Below are positions 1 to 6,280 of a stretch of 9,367 bases of DNA, in pieces. Both the position numbers and the translations under genes were made by a program. The notes beneath the pieces were generated by a model. It did not search any database and had not been told where the DNA came from. It saw only the letters and a list, made by a program, of their open reading frames with translations. The DNA is from Bacteroidales bacterium (lineage in GTDB: Bacteria; Bacteroidota; Bacteroidia; Bacteroidales; JALTDM01), in contig JALTEO010000148.1 of assembly GCA_027073875.1 (NCBI GenBank), positions 1 through 9,367 on the forward strand. Direction: 5' to 3'. The number at the start of each line of letters is the position of its first letter. Position 1 is the first letter of the stretch.

Positions 1-43
1 CATATATTCAGAATAATATAGTCTTTTTACAATTTTATTTTGT

Positions 44-102
44 TCACCATATCTGTGTCTCCTCCCGAACTGCGTTCGAGGATAAACCGTCAAGGTGAGA
101 AT
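44..102. repeat. Composite intergenic repeat unit, left copy
   Basis: This stretch aligns with 9232-9290 in the same orientation with only scattered differences. Both contain TCTCCTCCCGAACTGC followed by a TTCG, GGATAAACC and TCAAGG block. The core can fold: CGAAC pairs with GTTCG around a TGC loop, extended by TCCT/AGGA across a small bulge. In both places a CGTCATTCCGAAC arm of the twin-hairpin family follows, after about 90 bp here and about 30 bp at the right end. It is probably one module of a dispersed genomic repeat. No protein function is suggested. Confidence 0.75.
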
Positions 103-191
103 TCCTCCCTTGTCCAAAGCACCGAAGCTCCGAAGGAATCCCTTTGGGAGAATCCTTGGGAGAGAACCTATCCCGAACTTACCTGCCCTTC

Positions 192-268
192 CGTCATTCC
201 GAACTTGTTTCGGAATCTGTTTGTTAAGCAATATAATAATTAGATGCTGAAACAAGTTCAGCATGACG
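192..268. repeat. Twin-hairpin palindromic repeat, copy 1
   Basis: Two 27-nt arms (192-218 and 242-268) are separated by 23 nt. Each arm is a hairpin: ATTCCGAA/TTCGGAAT around a 5-nt loop, and ATGCTGAA/TTCAGCAT around a 5-nt loop. The arms are also imperfect reverse complements of each other, running from CGTCAT to ATGACG and sharing GAACTTGTTTC/GAAACAAGTTC. The unit can therefore fold as two small hairpins or one long one. Further copies lie at 2004-2064, 5979-6036 and 9322-9367. It resembles REP/BIME-type dispersed repeats and may act as a transcript end for gltX, though there is no T-run. Confidence 0.85.
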
Positions 269-317
269 CTCTTATCTCCCGTTTTCCATTCCACCATCCA
301 TCTTATATTCATACGAT

Positions 318-1877
318 TCACTGCGTTTTTGTCTGAATAAAATGAGTTAAAAATTCCAATCCTGCTTTCATTCGCGAAATGGTTTCTTCGACACCTATTA
401 TTTCAATTATTTCAAAGATTCCGGGACCTTTCGATGTACCTGATATAGCAACTCGAATAGCATTAAATACTTTCCCGAATCCTAATTGGTTTTCTTCAAT
501 ATATTGTTTTACTAACATTTCAATTTCGGTAGTGGGAAGATTTTTGTTGTTCTCAAAAATGGTAAGCGTATCTACCAAATATTTAGGGGCATCGCCTTTC
601 CAAAACTTTTTTACGGCTTTTTCTTCGTATGTTTTTGGTGATTCAAAAAAATAAAATGCCCAATCCCAAAATTCCGTCGTAAAGTTGATTCGTGACTTTA
701 TCAGCTCGACAATCTTCAATAATTTTTCGGAACTGAAATCAAGAATATTGTGGGTTTTAATTTCTTGCTCAAAAATCGGTAACAAATCTGTACTATCTTT
801 CAGTAGAAAATATTGATGATTATACCATTTGGCTTTTTCGGGGTCAAACTTACTGCCTGATTTTCCGACTCGTTCCATTGTAAACGCAGCAATCAGTTCG
901 TCCATTGTAAAAAATTCCTGTTCAGTACCCGGGTTCCAACCCAGAAATGCCAACATATTGATAAATGCTTCGGGGAAATAACCGTTTTCACGGAAACCAC
1001 TGTAAACTTCTCCTGATTTCGCATCAACCCAATCTAACGGATACACGGGAAAACCAAGCATATCGCCATCTCGTTTACTTAATTTTCCGTTGCCATTGGG
1101 CTTTAAAATTAATGGCAAATGAGCAAATTCCGGTCTTTCATTTTCCCATCCCAGATAACGATAAAGCAATAAATGCAATGGCGTAGAAGGCAGCCATTCT
1201 TCACCACGGATAACATGCGAAATTTTCATTAGCTGGTCATCCACTACATTTGCCAAATGATAAGTCGGCATCCCATCGGATTTAAACAATACTTTGTCGT
1301 CAAGTTGCGAAGTGTTGAACGAAACCTCACCACGGACAATATCATAAAACGAAATAGTTTCATTTTCGGGTGTTTTTAATCTGACAACATATTTGGTTCC
1401 GGCATCTAATAATTTCTTTACTTCATCTTCGGATAGCGTTAACGAGTTACGCATCGTCATTCGTGTGTGGCTGTCATATTGACGAGTCGTGCTTTTTGCT
1501 TGTGTAAGCCGTTCACGCATGGCTTCTAATTCCTGTGGCGTGTCAAAGGCGTAATAAGCAAATCCATCGTTTACCAATTGCTCTGCATATTGACGATAAA
1601 TAGCTTTTCGTTCCGATTGCCGGTAAGGTCCGTAATCACCGCCGGCGGTATGTCCTTCATCAATGGTAATACCCGCCCAAGCTAAGGATTCCACAATATA
1701 ATCTTCGGCAAAATCGACATATCTTGTTTGGTCAGTGTCTTCGATTCGTAAAATGAAAGTGCCGCCATGATGACGGGCAAACAAATAATTAAAAAGTGCG
1801 GTTCGTACACCACCGATATGAAGTGGTCCCGTAGGACTTGGTGCAAAACGGACGCGAATGTTCTTTTTATCAGGCAT
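318..1877 (-). CDS. gltX: Glutamyl-tRNA synthetase
   Basis: This cytoplasmic class I aminoacyl-tRNA synthetase ligates glutamate to tRNA-Glu using ATP. Numbered from the ATG at 1877 (519 aa), the HIGH signature is in FAPSPTGPLHIGG (HIGG at 20-23), the specificity segment DGMPTYHLANVVDD is at 201-214, RGEEWLPSTP at 224-233 and the KMSKS loop KLSKR at 265-269. The remaining C-terminal part is the helical anticodon-binding region. Length is normal for the family. The zinc-binding cysteines known from the E. coli enzyme are absent: AYYAFDT stands where CxC would be and YDSHTR where a further Cys would be. An in-frame TTG at 1898 would add seven residues, but it lies inside the likely -7 promoter box, so the ATG at 1877 is preferred. 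The gene is divergent from argS. Confidence 0.97.
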   Translation of the reverse strand: MPDKKNIRVRFAPSPTGPLHIGGVRTALFNYLFARHHGGTFILRIEDTDQTRYVDFAEDYIVESLAWAGITIDEGHTAGGDYGPYRQSERKAIYRQYAEQLVNDGFAYYAFDTPQELEAMRERLTQAKSTTRQYDSHTRMTMRNSLTLSEDEVKKLLDAGTKYVVRLKTPENETISFYDIVRGEVSFNTSQLDDKVLFKSDGMPTYHLANVVDDQLMKISHVIRGEEWLPSTPLHLLLYRYLGWENERPEFAHLPLILKPNGNGKLSKRDGDMLGFPVYPLDWVDAKSGEVYSGFRENGYFPEAFINMLAFLGWNPGTEQEFFTMDELIAAFTMERVGKSGSKFDPEKAKWYNHQYFLLKDSTDLLPIFEQEIKTHNILDFSSEKLLKIVELIKSRINFTTEFWDWAFYFFESPKTYEEKAVKKFWKGDAPKYLVDTLTIFENNKNLPTTEIEMLVKQYIEENQLGFGKVFNAIRVAISGTSKGPGIFEIIEIIGVEETISRMKAGLEFLTHFIQTKTQ

Positions 1878-1895
1878 TTTCTGTAATTTTGGGTA

Positions 1896-1903
1896 CAAAC
1901 TTA
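1896..1903 (-). promoter_or_regulatory. Likely gltX promoter -7 box
   Basis: On the minus strand this reads TAAGTTTG, an exact match to the Bacteroidota -7 consensus TAnnTTTG, 18 nt before the gltX ATG. No clear -33 TTTG is found at the usual 18-21 nt spacing. The box sits beside a 39-bp sequence (1906-1944) that also precedes argS, so the upstream part of the promoter may derive from that repeat. Confidence 0.45.
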
Positions 1904-1905
1904 CT

Positions 1906-1944
1906 GAAAAATATCAAAAAGCTGTGAATATTTCTTCTGTCGAA
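1906..1944. repeat. Partial copy of the 2135-2399 element's right end
   Basis: The first 31 bases are identical to 2352-2382, and the next 8 (CTGTCGAA against ATATCGAA) differ at two positions, giving 37 of 39 matches in the same orientation. In the second location the sequence is the inner and terminal part of an element end. Here only that part survives, next to the gltX promoter, with no recognisable remainder of the element on either side. It is either a solo-end remnant or a shared upstream sequence of two synthetase genes. Confidence 0.8.
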
Positions 1945-2003
1945 GACAAAAAATGAGGAATCCTACAAAAAGGGAAGTGTCATGAACTTGTTTCTCCTGT
2001 GCT

Positions 2004-2064
2004 CGTCACCCTGAACTTGTTTCATGGTCTAAAAAAAAGATTCCGAAATAAATTCGGAATGACG
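2004..2064. repeat. Twin-hairpin palindromic repeat, copy 2
   Basis: Two 27-nt arms (2004-2030 and 2038-2064) flank a 7-nt A-run. The right arm forms ATTCCGAA/TTCGGAAT. The left arm forms an ACC..TGAA/TTCA..GGT stem with one mismatch. The outer bases CGTCA/TGACG are inverted as in the other copies. This copy has the core types swapped between arms compared with copies 1 and 3: the ATTCCGAA type is on the right. Confidence 0.8.
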
Positions 2065-2134
2065 AAAAGTAGAAAATTCCATAAATTTTCCATATCATAC
2101 CTGTTTACACTTCGGTGCCAGTTGTTTTTTCCAT

Positions 2135-2399
2135 TAACCTGAGTTCGATATAATAAATGAATCACAGAAAACAAATAGGGATTAAGATTTTGAAAAGGAA
2201 TCTTGCAGTCATAACGGGTTATTACAAAAGATTTCTTTTTAAAAGATTCTTTCTATTTGCTTTCCCTATAGGGCTTTATGATATTCCCCTTATACTTCCT
2301 CATATTTTATTGAATTATCCCGATAGTCCTTCAAAAATATGACTCGCCTAAGAAAAATATCAAAAAGCTGTGAATATTTCTTATATCGAACTCAGGTTA
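2135..2399. mobile_element. MITE-like element with long terminal inverted repeats
   Basis: The ends are inverted repeats. TAACCTGAGTTCGATATAA at 2135-2153 is the exact reverse complement of 2381-2399, and similarity continues inward for about a dozen bases with a small gap (CACAG is shared by both ends). The interior is AT-rich, contains a CCCTATAGGG palindrome (2264-2273), and has no transposase. A 61-codon open frame (2157-2342) has no recognisable motif. A possible target duplication ATTA (2133-2136 and 2399-2402) is short and depends on where the end is drawn. The structure fits a non-autonomous transposable element; the parent family is not identified. Its right end abuts the argS promoter. 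Confidence 0.65.
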
Positions 2400-2400
2400 T

Positions 2401-2408
2401 TATCTTTG
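2401..2408 (+). promoter_or_regulatory. Likely argS promoter -7 box
   Basis: TATCTTTG matches the Bacteroidota -7 consensus TAnnTTTG and lies 20 nt before the first argS ATG. No good -33 TTTG is visible; the corresponding position lies inside the right end of the 2135-2399 element, so insertion may have replaced the original upstream promoter sequence. Confidence 0.5.
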
Positions 2409-2428
2409 CCGCACCAAAAACGATTTTA

Positions 2429-4198
2429 ATGATGAATATTATTCAAAAAATATCAGAGAAAGTACAAAATATCTTATCTGAAAACTATAGTGCAACCGTT
2501 TCTTTGGAGCAAATCAAGATTGAAAAAACACGCAAGGAATTTACAGGTGATTTTACGCTGAATGTTTTTCCTTTTTTACGATTTACGAAAAAAAATCCTG
2601 AAGACACTGCCAACGCTATTGGTGAAATATTAAAAAATGACCTTGAAGAAGTGACCGATTTTAATGTCATCAAAGGTTTTCTGAATATTGTTTTAACCAA
2701 TCAATTTTGGACAAAAGTTTTAACGCATAACTTATCTTCCGCTTCGGGTGAAAAAGAAAAAATCGTTTTGGAATTTTCATCGCCAAACACAAACAAACCG
2801 CTTCATCTCGGACATATTCGTAATAATCTTTTAGGTGACAGTTTATCAAAGATTCTGAAAAAAGCGGGTAATGAAGTTGTAAAGGTAAATCTTGTCAATG
2901 ACCGCGGCATCCATATCTGTAAATCAATGTTGGCTTGGCAATGGTTTGGTAACGATGAAACACCTGAAACGACAGGGAAAAAAGGTGATAAATTGGTAGG
3001 TGATTATTATGTATTGTTTGATAAAAAATATAAAGAAGAAATTGAAACCTTGCAAGCCGGTGGAATGGATAAAGAAACAGCCGAACACGAATCGGAACTG
3101 ATGACTGCTGCCCGTGAAATGTTGGTAAAATGGGAAAATGATGACAAGGAAGTCCGGGAGCTGTGGCAAAAAATGAATGGTTGGGTGTATGCCGGATTTG
3201 ACGAAACATATCAGAAATTAGGAATCAATTTTGACAAAATCTATTATGAGTCGGAAACTTATAAAAACGGAAAAGCAGTCGTATTAGAGGGCTTGGAAAA
3301 AGGTGTTTTTGAACGAAATTCCGATGGTTCCGTATGGATTGATTTAACAGACGACGGATTGGACAAAAAATTGTTGTTACGGGCTGACGGCACTTCGGTA
3401 TATATGACACAGGATATCGGCACTTATTTAATTCGTCAAAAAGATTGGCAAGCCGATGAGTATATGTATGTGGTTGGAAATGAACAAGAATATCATTTCA
3501 AGGTACTAAAACTGGTAATTGACAAGTTAGGATATGATGGCGAGAAAATCCATCATATTTCTTATGGCATGGTTAATCTGCCACACGGAAAAATGAAATC
3601 GCGTGAAGGTACTGTGGTAGATGCTGACGACTTGATTGCGGAAATGCTGAAACAAGCCAAGATAAAAGCTGATGAACTGGGAAAATTGGATAATTTGACA
3701 GAAAATGAGAAACAAGAAATCTACCGTATTGTGGGCTTAGGTGCTTTGAAGTATTTTATTTTGAAAGTAGATGCAAAAAAAGAAATGCTGTTCAATCCCG
3801 AGCAGTCTGTTGATTTTGAAGGGAATACAGCACCATTCATCCAATATTCGTATGCCCGCATCCAATCGTTATTGCGAAAAGCCACAGAAAAAGCAATGAA
3901 ACCGGCTCTACACATTACCGACTATCAACTAAATGAAAATGAACGCGAAATACTGAAATGGATTTTTGATTTTTCTCAGGTTGTATCTCAGGCGGCAGAG
4001 AGCTTAAACCCATCTTTAATTGCTAATTTTGTGTACGGCTTGGCAAAGGCATTTAATAAATTTTATCAAGAAAATCCTATTTTGAAAAATCCCGAGAAGC
4101 ACATTGCCGAATTTCGTTTACTGCTTTCTGAAAAGGTTGCAAATACCATTAAAAACGGACTGGCATTGTTAGGTATTGAAGTGCCGGAAAGGATGTAG
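2429..4198 (+). CDS. argS: Arginyl-tRNA synthetase
   Basis: This class I synthetase charges tRNA-Arg with arginine in the cytoplasm. From the ATG at 2429 it has 589 aa, a usual length. An N-terminal ArgRS additional domain (about 1-110) is followed by the HIGH motif in SSPNTNKPLHLGH (HLGH at 126-129), the family segment NDRGIHICKSM (157-167), the KMSKS-equivalent KMKSREGTVV (388-397), and a C-terminal DALR-type anticodon-binding domain (about 465-589) ending LGIEVPERM, as is typical. The frame stays open upstream to an ATG at 2339, but those 30 codons translate the repeat element and the promoter, so they are not taken as coding. A second ATG follows directly at 2432; the choice changes one residue. 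It stands alone in transcription as far as visible, with lpdA 142 bp downstream behind its own promoter. Confidence 0.97.
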   Translation: MMNIIQKISEKVQNILSENYSATVSLEQIKIEKTRKEFTGDFTLNVFPFLRFTKKNPEDTANAIGEILKNDLEEVTDFNVIKGFLNIVLTNQFWTKVLTHNLSSASGEKEKIVLEFSSPNTNKPLHLGHIRNNLLGDSLSKILKKAGNEVVKVNLVNDRGIHICKSMLAWQWFGNDETPETTGKKGDKLVGDYYVLFDKKYKEEIETLQAGGMDKETAEHESELMTAAREMLVKWENDDKEVRELWQKMNGWVYAGFDETYQKLGINFDKIYYESETYKNGKAVVLEGLEKGVFERNSDGSVWIDLTDDGLDKKLLLRADGTSVYMTQDIGTYLIRQKDWQADEYMYVVGNEQEYHFKVLKLVIDKLGYDGEKIHHISYGMVNLPHGKMKSREGTVVDADDLIAEMLKQAKIKADELGKLDNLTENEKQEIYRIVGLGALKYFILKVDAKKEMLFNPEQSVDFEGNTAPFIQYSYARIQSLLRKATEKAMKPALHITDYQLNENEREILKWIFDFSQVVSQAAESLNPSLIANFVYGLAKAFNKFYQENPILKNPEKHIAEFRLLLSEKVANTIKNGLALLGIEVPERM

Positions 4199-4274
4199 AA
4201 AATTATCACAGCTTTTGAGCATTTTTATAAAAATAAAACAAATTCTCAGTCATCAAAAACAAATACAACTTTGT

Positions 4275-4307
4275 TTTGAATACGGTCAATAAAAAGAGTT
4301 AATTTTG
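4275..4307 (+). promoter_or_regulatory. Likely lpdA promoter
   Basis: TTTG at 4275-4278 and TAATTTTG at 4300-4307, with 21 nt between, match the Bacteroidota -33/-7 pattern. Transcription would start near 4314, giving an A-rich leader of roughly 27 nt without a Shine-Dalgarno sequence. The -33 box overlaps the right half of a dyad (AAAACAAA 4256-4263, TTTGTTTT 4270-4277). This is the best two-box promoter in the window. Confidence 0.6.
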
Positions 4308-4340
4308 CAAGGTTAGTATTTTACAAAAAGCAAACTCATT

Positions 4341-5738
4341 ATGGCAGAACAATATGATTTAGTGGTTTTGGGAAGTGGTCCGGGTGGATATGTTGCCGCA
4401 ATTCGCGGTGCACAACTCGGTATGCAAGTAGCTGTTATCGAACGGGCAGAACTCGGTGGAATATGTCTAAACTGGGGCTGTATTCCCACGAAAGCACTTC
4501 TGAAAAGCGGACAAATATTAAATGATATTCAAGCTGCCGAAAAATTCGGAATTCATATTGAAGGCACGGCACAACCCAATTTTGAAGCTATTATTACCCG
4601 TAGCCGCGAGGTAGCTGCACGAATGAGTAAAGGCATTGAATATCTGTTTAAAAAAAATAATATTACTGTCATCCAAGGGGAAGGAAAATTAAAAGACACA
4701 CACACATTAACGGCAACTAACGAAAAAGGTGAAATAACTGACATACAAGCAAAAAACATTATTTTGGCTACCGGTGCCCGTGCACGGGAATTGCCCGGAC
4801 TTGCCATTGACGGGAAAAAAATTATCGGTTATCGCCAAGCATTGACATTACCGAAACTTCCTGAATCATTGCTTGTCATCGGCTCTGGTGCCATTGGAAC
4901 CGAATTAGCATTTTTCTACAACAGTATGGGGGTAAAAGTTACAATTGTAGAATTCTTGCCCAATGTTGTCCCGCTTGAAGACGAAGATGTATCTAAACAA
5001 CTCGCCCGTGAACTAAAGAAACGAAAAATTGAAGTAATGCTTTCATCATCGGTTACCAAAGTAGATATTTTTGGAAATTTATGTCGCGTTACCATTGACA
5101 CACCAAAAGGAACTGTTGAACGGGAAGCGGAAATTGTCCTTTCAGCTGTCGGTATTGCTGCCAACATTGAAAACATCGGCTTGGAAACTATTGGTATTAA
5201 AACGGAAAAAGGAAAAATTGTAGTTGATGAGTATTACCATACCAACATTCAAAACATCTATGCCATCGGCGATATTATTGACACACCCGCTTTGGCACAT
5301 GTAGCTTCGGCAGAGGCAATTACCTGTGTTGAGAAAATTGCGGGACAATCACCTGTTCCTGTTGATTACAACAATATCCCATCGGCTGTTTACACGACTC
5401 CCGAAGTGGCTTCCGTCGGTTTAACGGAAAAAGCCGTTCAAGACAAAGGTATTGAATATCGTATCGGAAAATTTCCGTTTACAGCATCAGGAAAAGCGAC
5501 TGCCGTTTCGCATAACGAAGGATTTGTAAAGCTTATTTTCGACAAGCAAACAGACAAATTACTTGGTGCTCATCTTATCGGATATAATGTTACGGAAATG
5601 ATTGCGGAATTAGTTGTCAGCAAAAAACTAAACGGAACAGCAAAAGATTTGATAAAGTCCATTCATCCGCATCCAACTATGAGTGAAGCCATTATGGAAG
5701 CAGCGGCAGCAGCTCACGATGAGGTTATTCATTTATAA
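4341..5738 (+). CDS. lpdA: Dihydrolipoyl dehydrogenase (E3)
   Basis: This flavoprotein reoxidises dihydrolipoamide with NAD+ in 2-oxoacid dehydrogenase complexes and/or the glycine cleavage system. The 465 aa match the family length. Visible are the FAD-binding GSGPGG (11-16), the redox disulfide in GGICLNWGCIPTK (Cys42 and Cys47), the NAD-binding GSGAIG (181-186), the second FAD motif IYAIGD (306-311), and the C-terminal interface motif HPHPTMSE carrying the catalytic His444 and Glu449. The ATG at 4341 places the dinucleotide-binding strand right at the N-terminus, as expected. No E1, E2 or lipoylation genes are adjacent, so the partner complex cannot be told from context. Mercuric or glutathione reductase is unlikely, because the active-site and C-terminal motifs are those of E3. 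Confidence 0.96.
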   Translation: MAEQYDLVVLGSGPGGYVAAIRGAQLGMQVAVIERAELGGICLNWGCIPTKALLKSGQILNDIQAAEKFGIHIEGTAQPNFEAIITRSREVAARMSKGIEYLFKKNNITVIQGEGKLKDTHTLTATNEKGEITDIQAKNIILATGARARELPGLAIDGKKIIGYRQALTLPKLPESLLVIGSGAIGTELAFFYNSMGVKVTIVEFLPNVVPLEDEDVSKQLARELKKRKIEVMLSSSVTKVDIFGNLCRVTIDTPKGTVEREAEIVLSAVGIAANIENIGLETIGIKTEKGKIVVDEYYHTNIQNIYAIGDIIDTPALAHVASAEAITCVEKIAGQSPVPVDYNNIPSAVYTTPEVASVGLTEKAVQDKGIEYRIGKFPFTASGKATAVSHNEGFVKLIFDKQTDKLLGAHLIGYNVTEMIAELVVSKKLNGTAKDLIKSIHPHPTMSEAIMEAAAAAHDEVIHL

Positions 5739-5757
5739 TCTAAAATATTATAGATTA
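5736..5757 (+). terminator. Weak AT-rich hairpin at the lpdA stop
   Basis: TAATCTA (5736-5742, including the stop codon) pairs with TAGATTA (5751-5757) around an 8-nt loop. The stem is only 7 bp, mostly A/T, and no T-run follows, so terminator function is doubtful. Confidence 0.2.
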
Positions 5758-5814
5758 ATCCCAAAAAATGTTTTGTCACGATTTTAGTGTTTCTACCGAA
5801 AAATTCATAGGATT

Positions 5815-5947
5815 GAGACCTTTGCAAAACCCAAAAGAAGCTGTTCATTCTGAGCAGTGCGAAGAATCTCAACATACTGAATAGTAATCACTTACAGATT
5901 CTTCACTGCGTTCAGAATGACAAAATCAGAAGTTTTGCAAAGGTTTC
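5815..5947. mobile_element. 133-bp MITE with 16-bp TIRs and 6-bp TSD
   Basis: GAGACCTTTGCAAAAC (5815-5830) is inverted at 5932-5947 with one mismatch. The element is bracketed by the direct duplication AGGATT (5809-5814 and 5948-5953), the signature of a transposition event. It has no coding capacity. Inside sit two 27-nt arms (5843-5869 and 5896-5922) built like the twin-hairpin repeats but with a different core (ATTCTGAGCAGTGCG / CGCAGTG type), so the whole element is close to one long palindrome. The termini resemble those I associate with IS5-type elements of Bacteroidota such as IS1126; that link is from memory and unverified. Confidence 0.8.
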
Positions 5948-5978
5948 AGGATTTTCTATCCAGAACTTCCTGCACTTT

Positions 5979-6036
5979 CGTCATTCCGAACTCGTTTCGG
6001 AATCTATTTAGATGCTGAAACAAATTCAGCATGACG
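5979..6036. repeat. Twin-hairpin palindromic repeat, copy 3
   Basis: Two 27-nt arms (5979-6005 and 6010-6036) have a spacer of only 4 nt. The cores are the same as copy 1 (ATTCCGAA type left, ATGCTGAA type right), with single loop changes (CTCGT; ACAAA) that leave both stems intact. It lies 31 bp to the right of the 5815-5947 element, between two convergent genes. Confidence 0.85.
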
Positions 6037-6175
6037 CGTTCCTTTTACTTCGTTTTTGTATAAATAAAGCGAGTTACCAAACTAAAATACCGCCAAAATG
6101 ACCATCTTTTATATATTTTATACCCGTGCTAAAAGTACGAGCCTATTGATGCCAAATCGTCAACAACCCCCTCAA

Positions 6176-6280
6176 TCCCACTTTATTAAGGTGGAAGCAT
6201 TTGTTTTCTTTAATTTCCCATTATTAATGTGGAAGTGTCTGTTTCCCTCAATCATCCTTGGAAGTGTCTGTTTGTTGACG
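6176..6280. repeat. Decaying tandem repeat over the DAHPS-CM gene end
   Basis: Three imperfect units follow each other: about 6176-6215 and 6216-6253, each starting TCCCA, and a shorter one near 6254-6280. The clearest shared block is GGAAGTGTCTGTTT, exact at 6231-6244 and 6260-6273, with a looser version at 6193-6208. A 9-bp inverted repeat flanks the array (CGTCAACAA 6158-6166; TTGTTGACG 6272-6280). The last unit encodes the C-terminal TDTS of the enzyme and the rest is non-coding. Confidence 0.6.

Larger units (their letters stand above)
1..317. other. Gene-free left flank made of repeats
   Basis: No supportable gene lies here. The segment holds a composite repeat unit near 44-102, which recurs near the right end of the window, then a poorly conserved stretch (103-191), then a twin-hairpin repeat (192-268). 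Downstream of the gltX stop there is no hairpin followed by a T-run on the minus strand, so gltX transcription may end in or beyond the twin hairpin. This is inference. Confidence 0.7.
1878..2428. other. Divergent gltX-argS intergenic region
   Basis: This 551-bp gap holds, in order: the likely gltX -7 box, a 39-bp partial repeat (1906-1944), a twin-hairpin repeat (2004-2064), an element with terminal inverted repeats (2135-2399) and the argS -7 box (2401-2408). An extra fragment, TCATGAACTTGTTTC at about 1980-1994, looks like a broken twin-hairpin arm. Between 2065 and 2134 I see nothing recognisable. No T-box leader is visible for either synthetase. Confidence 0.7.
5739..6247. other. Convergent lpdA / DAHP synthase intergenic region
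   Basis: This 509-bp gap has no supportable gene. It contains a MITE-like element (5815-5947) with flanking target duplication, a twin-hairpin repeat (5979-6036), a short stretch (6051-6076) resembling the 3' end of gltX, and a decaying tandem repeat reaching into the DAHP synthase gene (6176-6280). From 6077 to about 6157 I see nothing recognisable. An open frame at 6098-6301 is a chance frame across the tandem repeat. Confidence 0.7.

Noticed and set aside
40..243. 67-codon open frame at the left end
   Set aside because: It is a translation of the intergenic repeats, including a twin-hairpin arm, with no coding signs.
1878..1898. TTG start seven codons upstream in gltX
   Set aside because: The TTG lies within the likely -7 box TAAGTTTG; the ATG at 1877 gives the normal family N-terminus.
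2157..2342. 61-codon open frame inside the 2135-2399 element
   Set aside because: Low-complexity, AT-driven composition, no motif, and the frame starts just inside the terminal repeat; more likely a chance frame than a gene.
2339..2428. 30-codon N-terminal extension of argS from the ATG at 2339
   Set aside because: It translates the end of the repeat element and the likely -7 promoter box, and ArgRS normally begins where the ATG at 2429/2432 lies.
1878..2428. T-box or other riboswitch controlling the tRNA synthetase genes
   Set aside because: No T-box core sequence or suitable stem is visible, and the likely leaders are only about 12-15 nt long.
5736..5757. Strong intrinsic terminator after lpdA
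   Set aside because: The stem is short and AT-rich and no T-run follows; kept only as a low-confidence hairpin.
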